Below are positions 37,101 through 48,330 of a DNA stretch of 64,000 nucleotides, one piece after another (positions within the stretch are counted from its first letter, which is position 1; the number at the start of each line of letters is the position of its first letter). The translations under genes were made by a program, and so were the position numbers. Under the pieces are notes generated by a model that searched no databases, was not told the DNA's origin, and saw only the letters and a program-made list of their open reading frames with translations. Origin of the DNA: Aquilaria yunnanensis (taxonomy: Eukaryota; Streptophyta; Magnoliopsida; Malvales; Thymelaeaceae); assembly GCA_039654915.1 (NCBI GenBank), contig CM077598.1, positions 72,940,041 through 73,004,040 on the forward strand. Direction: 5' to 3'.

Positions 37101-40100
37101 AGTGAGAACATAAGTCCCTACGGCTAAGGCAGCAACCCTTGCTCCATTTCCAACACGTAGGTCCACTTCACCTCGGGCCAATCTTCTACTTCTACTTAGA
37201 TCCTGCACATTTGCACAAATGTGAGATCCACATCCAGTATCCAATACCCAAGATGAGGAAGTAGAAAAGTTAGCCTCTATAACAAAAATACCTGAAGTGG
37301 AAGTCTTACTTCCCTTTTCCTTAGCAAGTTCTTCAAGATAGAGCTTACAGTTGCGCTTCCAGTGTCCAGGTGGCTTACAATGGAAGCACTCCCCTTCCTT
37401 TGCCACACCACCCTTTGGTTTCAGTGCAGTTGAAGAAGAACTAGCATTGGACTTTCCATTAGCTTTACCCTTCTTCTTGTTGGCTTTTCCTTTTCCCTTG
37501 CCCTTTTGAACCATCAAAATGGGCTTAGCCTTCTTAAGGTTTTGCTCAGCAGTTCTCAACATGTTGAGCAATTCAGGGAGGGACTTGTCAAGGTCGTTCA
37601 TGTTATAGTTCATGACGAACTCACTTTAGCCTTCAGGCAACGATTGCAAGACTACATCAATAGCCAACTCTTTCTGAAGAGCAAATCCCAAATTCTCAAG
37701 ATTCTCAATGTACCCAATCATCTTGAGCACATGAGGACCCACGGGACTTCCCTCAGACATCTTGCACTGAAACAATGCCTTAGAGGTCTCAAACCTCTCA
37801 TGCCTAGCTTGCTCTTGGAAAAGCATTTTGAGATGTTCGATCATATCGAACGCCCCCATGTTCTCATGTTGCTTCTGAAGCTCAGATTCCATGGTAATAA
37901 GCATGAGGCATGCAACATCCAAAGCATCATTAGAATGCCTCTTGTGAGCATCCCTTTCAGCTCTTGGAGCAGTGGCAGCAGGCTCATTCGGAATGGGCTA
38001 CTCTAGGACATAAGCCTTTCTCTCTTGTTTGAGGACTATCCTCAAGTTTCGGTACCATTTGAGAAAGTTGGTCCCATTCAGTTTTTCCTTCTCAAGGATC
38101 GATCGCAACGAATGACACGATCCCCCGTGCCCCTGCCCAAGAAACCCTGTGAGAGTTGGTCTCACGGTGGGTTGCAATTGGCTTATTGAGTATGTGTGCA
38201 GATTAAATCCGATGCGACTAGTTGATTAACCTAGAATATGCAATATGCATGCTCTTATGCTTTGACTTGGTTTATTAAACCATAAAACATTTAGCCGGCT
38301 GAGTAATTTCTACATAAGTAAATACAAACAGCCAAAGCATATCAAAATCAACATTTGGGTGGGTTAACTACACATAAACAACTCGTGAAAGCATTCATAC
38401 ATAAAGCAACTAATGCTTCCACCCAAGAACAACCCTGGAGTCAGGGACTCTTTATAACATAGACTATGGAGGCAACTAAAGTACTGTATCAAAAATACAA
38501 GACTTTACTGAGATCTCTTTACCCTAGCTCCCACTTCGGACACCCGTCCCAGTGGCGAGTCTCACAAGTCCTCTGCCAAGGGCTACTAGGCTCTGCAGCC
38601 AAAGGAAGAAACTAGTTAGTACTGCTACCTGACCAACAAACCCACGGAGCACTTAAGTAGACTAGAATCATGAAGATTCTCAACTACCATACCTGTACAC
38701 ACAAAAGAGTACTACCGAGATAATCCTCAGCGATTACCCAGTCCAGCAACTTTAGGCTCTGCATAACAAAACCAGGGAGTGAGAATTTGATAATTCTCAG
38801 TAAGGGATCTTCAATGTACCTGCAAGAAAAACCTAGGACTCTTGCTGCGAGCTCACACAGCACGAGGGTGCTATTATATATGCATATATAACTAGGTCAT
38901 AGACCTCTCCTCAAGTAGTCCTCCTCACGGAGTATTACTCCGCGCCTAGCGAGTTTAAACCCGCTCCTAGCAAGCCGAAGCTTACTGCAAACGATCATGT
39001 AGCCTCTCCGTAGTTGTTATGCAGGGGAATTATGGTGGGACTTTGTAGACTAGGCCGCAGGGCCTCATTGATGTAGACTAGATGAACAAGGTTTCACCTC
39101 GTGGCCTCGTGGCTACAGCATGGCTAGGCTGACAAGGGTTCTAAACCTCTCAACTGAGCTAGTGATAACTAATTATGTTCATTTGCAACATAGTTTCCTT
39201 AAAAACTTGCCTTCACTTTGAGTTAATATAAATCTAAAACTGAGACATTTTAAGTGTTTTTAAAACATTGAGGTGATAGTAATCCCTCTTAGCTTCGCAT
39301 GGAATCTTGAATCACCTCAATCGGACACCCGAGCGAAAAGTTATGCTGAAAACAAAATCGGGTGTCAGATGCTGTCTCGGCGACGCGTCGCCACAGTTGT
39401 CGACGTTCTGAGACATTTTTCTGGATTGGCGACGCGTCATGGGAACTCGTGGAGATTGGCGACACGTCGCCAAACCTGCAAAATGCCCAGAAAACCCCGA
39501 TTTTGCTGCTATGAACTTTGGACACTTCCCACATATATCAAACATGCATGGAATGCCTCCAAATTTCATACACACAAAGTACATGTTGCAAGGAACATAA
39601 CCAACTATCAAAAGCTAAGCTATGATGTATCGTAACATCAAACCAATCCTCCCAATTCCTCTAGTCCACCATAATTCACCAAAACGTTTCCTTAATGCCT
39701 TAGCCAAAAACTATTCAATTTCTCAAGCAATTCCAAGCTAATGGCATTCCATGAACTTAAAAACACTTCTTCCCTTACCTCAACTTCCAAGAACCAAACA
39801 AGAATCAAGCTCCTCCTCAATCAATCAAGCTTCCAAAGTTCTCATTCAAAAACAGGGGATGGAGAAAAATGCCCTTCCAAGCTTCAAAAACATGAATTTA
39901 AGCTTGAAAATTACTTCTCCAAGCTTGTACACCCTTAATTGCACCTCTTGACACCAAGATCACTTGATTCCAAGCTCAATTTCAAAGAGAAATGAGTAAG
40001 GGAAGGTTAAGAACGTGATTATGGCAGCCTCCCCTTCTCTTCCCCTTCTTAAACCCTCACTTAGCAATCAAGATCACCAAGGTTTCAAGTTTAATGCAAT

Positions 40101-40435
40101 TAAGTCCCCCATCTTTGCAACTTAGTAGTTCTTGATTAAATCCTCGTCTATTTGTCAAGTTTGAGTTAAGGTTAAGAGTTAAGTTATAAAAATTCATTTT
40201 AAAACACTTAGGACTCGTCCCGGCTACTCAGGGTGCAAAATTACCATTTTGCCCCTGAACTTAGTTCAGTGCCTTATTCTTCTCGGAACTTAGTGAACTT
40301 TGGTAAACTTCTTAAATCTTGCTATGCAAACTTAAATTAAGCTTCTAAACTTAATTTAGAACACTTTACCTTCCTCAACTGCACCTCCCACTAGAAGGGC
40401 CATAACAACGAAAGTGTCGATGTGTTTTGTGCCAT
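34163..40435 (-). pseudogene. copia copy 4 gag-pol, interrupted and mutated
   Basis: The ATG is at 40435, and the first 28 bases (40435-40408) are separated from the rest by the solo LTR. The coding sequence resumes at 38112 and ends at 34163 in the LTR. Breaks: TAG at 37998-38000 (gag), TAA at 37626-37628 (gag), an extra T in the run at 36101-36106 (frameshift, end of integrase), TAA at 35984-35986, TAA at 35669-35671 (before RT) and TAG at 34751-34753 (RNase H). The zinc knuckle, protease DTG, integrase finger and RT YVDD motifs are still readable. It is the most damaged of the copia polyproteins here. Confidence 0.93.
38113..40407 (-). mobile_element. Solo LTR, 2295 bp, Del/Tekay-like, inserted in copia gag
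   Basis: It begins TGACACGATCC and ends GGGCCATAACA on the plus strand (TG...CA), with the perfect 5-bp duplication ACGAA at 38108-38112 and 40408-40412. There is no internal coding domain, primer site or second copy, so it is a single LTR. The great length and the 'GGGGGATCGTGTCA' end on the minus strand resemble LTRs of Del/Tekay chromoviruses, so I place it on the minus strand; this lineage call is tentative. It contains three copies of a GGCGACRCGTC motif (39379, 39428, 39458), two of them near-perfect 14-bp palindromes. All ORFs inside are incidental. Confidence 0.85.
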
Positions 40436-41929
40436 GGTTATCTACAACAGTAAATATGCAGTGTAAGAGTCATGTATTTTAATTCATTTAATAAGGACTT
40501 TTATTAAACGATACTCCCACTATTTTCCTCAAAATAATAACCCTCGATATTATTTCAGAACACCTCGGCGCTAAGGTATTCTAGTGGGCCAAGATCCATA
40601 TTTGACCACAACCTGAGTCAGCTTTGGCTTTTCTCTCAAGTTATAGCTATTTAGGTAGGCAACTATTTGCCAATTGCATCTTATGCAACTCTTGGATAGT
40701 TGGGTGAACAACACTTGTCCAAGCTCATCTCATGAACTTAAGCCCAACTCTATGCCTCTAAGTCCCTAATCCTATTAGGATGACTTAGTTAAGTTGAACC
40801 CAAAGTTAGCAGTTTGGATATCACTATTATCCCATCGCACCTTACCAAGATGAACATAGGTGCTTTGCTTTGGCAAACCCACCTAATGTTGATCAAAGTC
40901 TTGACGAGTGCCAACATTTGGAAGGCATCACATTTAATGACTTAATATTTGTTTGAGGGGTTTTTTTTTTCTTTTGATCTCACCAATTTGCTATCTCCGG
41001 TTGTTTTATACATGCATCACATACAAATATAAAACATGCATCTCATGCTTACAAGAAATAAACGTGACATGGTTATAGCCCAAACTATGTGATATTCTCA
41101 AGCCAATGAGAATATCATAAAAGCCTAAGAAAATAAAAGAGTCTTCACAAGCTCATTCTCTTCCTTTCTTGGTTTCCCTTTTGTTGTCACCTCCTTTGAC
41201 ATACCACCTTGGACGATCCCATAATGCACCATAACATCAATAATAGAAACCTCGAGTTACATTCGAGGGGAGTAAGGTGAGAAGAGAATGTACAATGAGA
41301 GTGATAAGAAAAGGCACGACTCGCAGGCCGTATTTACAAGTATAACCAATCAAGGGCTATAACCATGAACCATGCTTCAAACACCAATCAGCATATCATG
41401 TCAAATCTCATTCAACAAAAATGCATGCCAATTTTCACCTGTTGATTAAGCAGTTTTAATTTATGTGGCGCTTCGCATACGGCGGTCCCGCTGGCCGGTT
41501 AACGGGCGGTGGTTCTGCTGACCGGTCAGCGGACGGGGTCAAGGGGAGGCGTAAAAAATTGTCTTACAATTGCTTAGCCCAAAATCTTCTATTTCGAGAA
41601 AGTAGGCACCCAAGACTCATCCATTCGAGCCACCAAAAATACCTTACTTTCGGTGCCCGAACAGGCCGAATCCGAACAAACCTAGGGTTTTTGCAACTAT
41701 TGCAAGAATCCTAATCCATATAGGTATCTCATACCTATCAATTTCAGGTTAATCTCGTTAACCAATTTGTTTCGTTTCTTTATATATCTCATATGTTCAT
41801 TACGAATTCTGGTTTCATGCATCATGAATCAATCTAATTAATCATGGCCGAAAACCAATCGAACACATAGCATCATGCGATTCAACACTCAATCCCGATT
41901 TAGGGTTTCACCAGTAGCTCTGATACCAC
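40436..41929 (-). other. copia copy 4 leader and primer site
   Basis: It matches the copy 1 leader, with a deletion in the GC-rich block (41475-41550) that removes the strong hairpin. The primer binding site is the complement of 41914-41928. No coding. Confidence 0.85.
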
Positions 41930-43345
41930 TGTTGGGTTTCGGGAGCCAAACAGCGCAGTGAAATTTAACCGAAACCCTCCAGGATCCAAGTGAAACGGGG
42001 TAAACTAGGTGTTCGAAAATTTCATACCTAATTTTCGGTTGAGATCTCTCACTCAACTGTAGAGTCGAATCACAAAACCTGAACAGTTGACGTGTTCAGC
42101 CTCTCTATGGTATCCACACGAGCCTCTCAGGATCACCACGCTTCCACCACGTCCCGACAGATGCGTTTCTCTTGCGCTCGCAGTGCTAGCTTGCGTCCTA
42201 TAAGGAATTGCAAGAGAAGAGTGCGGCTGTCCTTTTGGCAGGCTAGGGCAAGGAGACCTACGAATTTCTCACCTAAAAGTTGTATTTATAGTGAGACTCA
42301 ACTTCCAGGCCTAATGGGTTTCAAAGCCCTAATCCAATTAGGATTTAATTTCGGGCTTAATAATGGCTCAACTCCTTGGCCCATTATTAATACGAAATTA
42401 AAGTGAAACCATAACCCAAATAATTAGCCCATGCACTCTAATGATCCAAATAGCTCTATGTGTGCGACCCAATAGGCTCTTGCCATGTTGGCAATGATCA
42501 TAAATCACATTTATGATCATAAGCAATGAGCGGTGTCTAGCAACACATCATTGCTACCCAAGTGACAAGATTGTCGGTGAATCGACTAAACCTTTATGAT
42601 CATCACCGATATATGCCATTGTCCCTTTGTCCAAGATATCAAGACTAAGCACGAGACATGGAATGTGTCACTCTCGTATAGCCCAATCTTTGGTTTCTTG
42701 ATTACCGAGTAGACCAACTTAAACTGACGACATTGATATCATATATCAACTCATCGGAGCATGGCCATGCATTTTCTAAGTCTCACTCTATCAAGAGGCC
42801 CAAAGATATCACTCCCGTTACATATGAGGGACAAATCCCATCTTGATCATACAAATCCCTCCGCATGATATGTGACATACCCAATGACCTCCTTTAAGTT
42901 CACTCAGTTACGAGCAACAAAGGAAAGTATCAAAGTATGTGACTCACATGTAGGGAACCTTGATGATCTTAGGTCGAAGGACTACATATACCATGATCAC
43001 TATGAGAATCACTTATGACACTCATATAACGATCCATGAAGTGTTCTCATGGTAGGTCGGTCCAGTACACAAGTTCTCCAACTTGTACCCTTATGTAGAC
43101 TACATATCTCATATTAGTCTCCACATATGCTAGTCGTTATGTGTTCTTGCAACCCACTCCACAATAATACTAGACTAGGGACGTTTAAGAATATCATTAT
43201 TCTAGGGTTACAATTATGTTTATTACGTTACGCAGAAACAAAACAACAAACAAAATTGCTGGATTAATGCCTCAATAAAATATCATGACTCAATGTGCAA
43301 AAATACAATCATCTCATGATTGGCTTTTTGGGCACAACACTAACA
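41930..43345 (-). repeat. copia copy 4 5' LTR, 1416 bp
   Basis: TGTTGGGTTTC to ACTAACA on the plus strand. By eye it is closer to the LTR of copy 1 than to the 3' LTR at 32755-34168, which would fit the chimera idea. Confidence 0.92.
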
Positions 43346-44139
43346 TAGGCTTCCCTTCTTCTTCTTTTGTATTTGTAATTTTGCTCCCCTTGTACTTCAA
43401 GATAAAGTGCTAATGAAAAATTCCTCTTTTCTTGAAATTTTGGCTAAGTACTTGATCGATCTCCTATCATTGTTTTCCTTCTTCGGCACTTAACCATATT
43501 CGAAATGAGGTTTTTAGCACCCAAAGTGGTAAGTACTTTTGGTGTCGACCGTATTTGGCCAACTATCTTTGGCGTCGCGACAAACATTCCTTCGGCGTAC
43601 TTTGCACTCTTTCTTCTTTGAAAGTTTTTCTGAGTTCTTTAGTTATGCACTTTAGGAGGTACTCCCCTTCGGCAACCACGTTCGGGCGAAGGAGATATTC
43701 ATCTTCGGGGGTAACCGTCTTCGGTCATACTTCTTTTGTGTTTTTGCATGACTTTTCAGTAGAAAATTTTTCTAAGTATGCCGTTAGGCGCTTTTAGTGG
43801 ATGAGCAACTATGTTTGGCGAATCATATTCGGCGCAACTTAACCCTTTCTTCTTCCACCATGTTCGGCCGACATAATTTAGCAAAGACTGACCATTTTCG
43901 TGTGTTTTCCCCTTCAACGTGACCATGTTCGATCTAACCCCTCATTCGGAAAACACGATCGGCCAAATATGTGGTAAAAATGGAAATAATTTCGAATGCA
44001 TTTTCGAAAAAAAGCTCATTCGGGATTTATATCATGTCTAGTCAATTACCTTTGGTGAGAATTATACAATTTTTCCCTGAAAATTTCTTCTAAGTATAGA
44101 ATTTTTTAAGGAATCTGAATGCCATGTATTTTTCAATTC
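43346..44139 (-). other. Tat A spacer between pol and 3' LTR
   Basis: Non-coding in any recognisable way. CTTCGGC-type words recur, as in the corresponding region of Tat B. No intact antisense ORF is visible here, unlike Tat B. The spacer is separated from its own 3' LTR by the copia composite. Confidence 0.6.
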
Positions 44140-44309
44140 TTCCCCTTCAGTGTCGCCGAGCTTGTAGACGCCTGGCCGAACTTCATCGAGGACCAGGTAA
44201 GGTCCATCCCAGTTTGCCCGAAGACCTAAAGTACTCCATGGGATGGTCTTTAGGCTTCAAATTCAGTTATTTGGAGGACAAGGTCCCCTTTTTTTATTCC
44301 TTTTTTGTT
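44140..44309 (-). pseudogene. Tat A integrase, C-terminal end
   Basis: The minus strand reads 'KKGDLVLQ' near 44285 and, in a neighbouring frame, 'NWDGPYLVLDEVRPGVYKLGD' near 44215-44150, the typical C-terminal SH3-like end of Tat/gypsy integrase. A frameshift lies between the two blocks. The rest of integrase is missing; the next pol segment (RNase H) begins only at 46326. Confidence 0.8.
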
Positions 44310-46325
44310 TGACATGCAAGTTTGTAGCTTGAAGTGGTATAATTTAGTGTCCATTACTTGAGTACATGGTAATGATGCCATGAAACATGTTTAGTGGTGA
44401 TTTGGTGATTATATGAACTAAATTGATGAAGCACATTGTTATGTAATTATGGGCATTTTAGCCGAGAGCTAAACTTAATGTGAAATGGTGTGTTTTACTT
44501 GGTTACATGGTATTTGTGCCATGAGCAAGCTTTATGGGTGATTACATGATTATGTAATGAATTAGAAGGATGGATAGTATAACTAAGTGAAGGTGGGCAC
44601 TTTGGCCGAGAGCTTAAGTGTGTGTATTGTATTGTCCTTCATAGAAATCATGGTAGTTAATCCATGGGTTTGTGTTGTTAATGCCTATGTATTGTTGTGG
44701 TAGGCATTGTGGTTGAAGGGCACTTGGACATTTGAAGTTGGCTTGAGACCGAGAGCTATTGAGGTAGGGTTCACTGGCACTTGATATTGCTTGGTATTAT
44801 ACACCATGGTTCAAGTGTCTAGAGTGACTAAGTGATGGTTAAAATTTGCCAAATGACCTTAGTTGCTTGATGGGCTTAATGCTTATACTTGGTTGTTTTG
44901 TTGTTTAGCTAATTAACTATGGTACATGTACTAGAAATGAAAGTAAATGTGGCCTATTTGCTTGGCATTTTGGGAGCTCCAAATGGAAATGATATATTGG
45001 TAAGATTGGTGTGCAAGAAATGCACATGGGTACATGTATGGCATATGTGGCCGAGAGCAACAATGTGGAGTGTGTGTGTGTACTTGTGTGCTTTGGTGAT
45101 TTCTTGTGCATGCTAACCCCATTTGAGGATTAATTGTTATGATTATATATTTTGTATATGGATATGCTTGGTTTTCTTGTCTTTGTGTCTGTTTTGCAGG
45201 TTGAGCTAACCAATTGGAGGTTAAGCTTTGAGTGAACACTCAGCTTAACTAAATAGACTCTTTTTAGAGTTGGTTATATATAAGTGAATCCTACTAAGTT
45301 TTACTCACTGCCCATCCTTTTTTTTTCAGGCAAAGATATTCGGCCTGATTAGCACTTGCTTGCTTGTGCTGTGTTTGCACTAATTTTACTTAGTTTCCAA
45401 GGTATGTGCCAATGTGTGCTTGGCTTATTACTTTTGGGTTCACTACAAGTCTTATTGTTTGTTGGCCGCGACTTATGTTTTAAGTTTGCAGGCTGTAGAG
45501 TGGGAACTGTCTAGGAGAGCATGGATACTTGGACTTTAGCTCTGATTGTGGTATTCACCTTTATGACCCTGAATATGGCCATAGGTTTGGTGTTGCAGTG
45601 TGTACTTCTGTATGGGATTCTCAAGGTTTTATTTGACCATTAGGAGTATGGTCTCGGGATGTATGTAACTTGGCATGAACAACTTATGGATGCTTGGCAT
45701 ATATAGCCATGTTAGATACTAGGTAGACTACCATTTTGATTTGTATATATGTGTAGTCTTGGATACCTAGTTTGTGGATGTTTTGTGGATCTTGGATGCC
45801 AAGTTATGTATGGACTTATGGTTGGCATTATGCTTGCCTATGTATGCTGGATATTATGGGCCAAAGTTGCCACTTTTAGGTGAATGGTTATGGACCTAGT
45901 TATGTGGAACTGTTGTGCATAATGGTATGTACTTTAGTAGGCCGAGAGCATCATGCATCTTTATTTGTTGTTTTCAAAACCTAAACCAACCTTGTGGGCT
46001 TCTTGGTTGCCATATAGATAGTACACTTGATTGCACACCATGTATGCACTTAAACTTCATTAAGTGTTGCCTTGCTTGGAATGAAAGTTTTCAGTTAAAA
46101 TCTTGCTTGTTGTGCAAGTTAGTGTTTTGGGCCTTGCCTTTGCTGCAAGTTGATAATGGATTTTGTTAAAGCCACCTGGGCCACCTCCCAGGCCTCATAA
46201 CTTAAGAAAATAAGACTTAAAAGTTGCCATTACTTGCTTGGCCGAACCAGACACTTTGAGATTAAATATTGGGTTTGGGAGTTAAATTAGAAGATGATAG
46301 GCCAGGGCCTGAGTGAGGTGTGACA
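44310..46325 (+). repeat. LTR fragment, Del/Tekay-like, inside Tat A pol
   Basis: It is non-coding, AT-rich and about 2.0 kb, and replaces the junction of RNase H and integrase of Tat A. The right end, GTGAGGTGTGACA at 46325, is typical of LTR ends of Del/Tekay chromoviruses. The left end (TGACATGC at 44310) is less sure, and no target duplication is visible. Five copies of a GCCGAGAGC-type word (44461, 44604, 44747, 45049, 45940) mark diverged internal duplications. The short ORFs have no domains. Confidence 0.5.
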
Positions 46326-47570
46326 TGAAGTCCCGAAGAGGTAGGTTACTTCGGATAGTAATGGGGTGTCCTTGGAAGTAAGGTCGCAACCTTCTACTTG
46401 CCAATACTAAAGCATAAATGGCCATTTGTAGAAGAGGGTACCTAACTTCGGCACCATGTAGGGATTCACATAGTAGACTGGCCACTGCCTTCCTTCTTCT
46501 TCCTTTACAAGCACTGAGCTCACCACTTTTTCACTGACGGCGAGGTAAAGGATGAGAGGTCCTTCTTCCTTCAACTGCCGAAGTGTCGGCAGACGGGTTA
46601 GGTAACTTTTGAGGTCACCCCAGGCCTTTTGGCAGTCTTTGGTCCAAGGGTGTTCCCCAATGCCAAAGGTAACTTCATTTTTTGCTGCTTTGGTAAGCAT
46701 TTTGAAGAACGGTCAGCACCGATCCCCATATCTGAAGATGAATCTACTGAGCGAAGTGATTCTCCCAGTCAACCTCTGCACGTCCTTGATTGTTGTGAAG
46801 GTTCGGAATCCCAGTAGGGCCTTAACCTTTTCTGGGTTGGCATCGATTCCTCTTTCCGATACCATGAATCTAAGAAACTTGCCCGCATTCACCTCGAACA
46901 CGCACTTCTCCGGGTTGAGACGGATTCTGAATTCCCAAAGTCGGTGGAAAGTTTCTTTTAACTCTAAGATATGACTACTAGGCAGCTTGCTCTTAACTAT
47001 CATATCATTGACATATACTTCCATATTCCTCCCGATTTGGGTGTCAAACACTTTGTTCATCAGCCTTTGGTATGTTGCTCCTGCATTCTTCAGACCGAAG
47101 GGAATTCTGAGATAGCAATAGGTCCCGACTTCGATGATGAAGGCGGTTTTTTCCTCGTCTTTGAGATCCATCCGAATTTGGTGGTATCCACTGAAAGCGT
47201 CGAGGAAGCTGAGCAATCCGTATTCGGCGGTGGAATCCACCAATTGATATATTGGTGGCAAAGGATACGAGTCCTTAAGACAGGCATCGTTTACGTTTCA
47301 GAAGTAGATGCACATTCGGAGCTTATCACTCCCATCTTTCGTAGCAATGACAACATTGTTAAGCCATTTGGGGTACTTGACCTCCCTTATTACGCTTGCT
47401 TCCACTAAACGTTAGACTTCAGTTTTGATGAAGTTGTTCTTATGCGCCGAGAGGCTTCACTTTTTTTGTAAAACAGGCTTTACTTCCGGGTGTACTTTAA
47501 GGCTATGTTGGATTATGTAAGGGTCTACCCCAGGCATGTCCTTCGGGGAGTAGGCAGATAGATCTTTGTT
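46326..47570 (-). pseudogene. Tat A reverse transcriptase and RNase H
   Basis: The minus strand from about 47570 reads the Tat-type RT approach ('MPGVDPYIIQHSL', then 'IREVKYPKWLNNVV'). The RT core follows ('LSFLDAFSGYHQI', with the first catalytic Asp), then 'IPFGLKNAGATYQRLMN'. The active-site box is YVND where the family has YVDD, so a catalytic Asp is lost. RNase H follows ('PWTKDCQKAWGDLKSYL', 'LYLAVSEKVVSSVLV', 'RQWPVYYV') and breaks off at the LTR fragment. Stops lie at the RT start and between RT and RNase H. Confidence 0.9.
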
Positions 47571-47636
47571 CATTAACGGAAAAGATACAAGCTTTTCCCT
47601 GTCACCTTCGGCCAATTTTTTCCCCACTCGGGTACT

Positions 47637-48150
47637 TCAGCCTGGGACAAGTTCTACATCTTCTGTTTCTATTTTTCCAAGGTCTACTGCTTCTTCTCCT
47701 TTTGCCTCTTCTCCGAGCATGGCCTTTCCTTCTGAAGTTTGTGCATGGATCTTCCTTGGGCTTTGTCGGGCTTTCACGAAGACTTTCCTCACTTCGACTT
47801 GGTCAATGAATATCTTAGCATCCCCATCCTTTGTTGTGAAGGTGACAGTTAAGTACTTCACATCTAGACAGATGTGGAGATTCCCCTGCGTCTGCCTCCC
47901 GAGGATGGCATTGTATGACAAAGGGACATTTATGACGATAAACCTCGTCATTGTGGAAGCAAAGAGCTCTTCCTTGTTCTAGGGTCAAGTTCCTCTTAGC
48001 ATCAAAGGTAGGTCATCCGAGGACAGGGAGTTCGGACGGATCTACCCCGAAGGTAGGGGAGGTGACAGGCTTGAGATCACCTTTTGAGATGCCCAAATTT
48101 GGCAGCAGATGAGAGAATAGGACGTCGGCGTTAGAACCGTCGTCAAGGAC
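47637..48150 (-). pseudogene. Tat A protease region
   Basis: The minus-strand frame at 47951-47637 contains 'YNAILGRQTQG', matching the Y-N-A-I-L-G-R-P block that follows the aspartic protease active site in gypsy elements, then an acidic linker towards RT. The upstream active-site part (48150-47952) lies in another frame and is badly preserved. Confidence 0.7.
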
Positions 48151-48330
48151 TACTCATTTGACATCTTAACTCCCTATCCTTGCCATGATTAAGAGTGGGT
48201 CTTCATGAGGAAACATCACGGTGGATCCATCTTTCCGAACAAGCTTGTTCGACTGGTTACCATACTCCATCACCGACATTTCCTATATTTTTCTCTTCCT
48301 CTCGGCCGAGGGTATTCTAGTGGTGATTGT

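Larger units (their letters stand above)
32755..43345 (-). mobile_element. Ty1-copia copy 4, full-length but chimeric flanks, carrying a solo LTR
   Basis: Minus strand: 5' LTR (43345-41930), primer site (complement of 41914-41928), leader, gag-pol interrupted at 40407-38113 by a solo LTR, polypurine tract, and 3' LTR (34168-32755). The flanking 5-mers AATAC (32750-32754) and TAGGC (43346-43350) do not match. The left flank is the leader of copy 3, while the right flank is the Tat A spacer. A single clean insertion cannot give this. I infer recombination between two copies in the same orientation. Confidence 0.9.

Noticed and set aside
46971..47408. 145-codon plus-strand ORF, and others opposite Tat A pol and gag
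   Set aside because: The minus strand codes for RT, protease and gag blocks in the right order, so the plus-strand frames are shadows.
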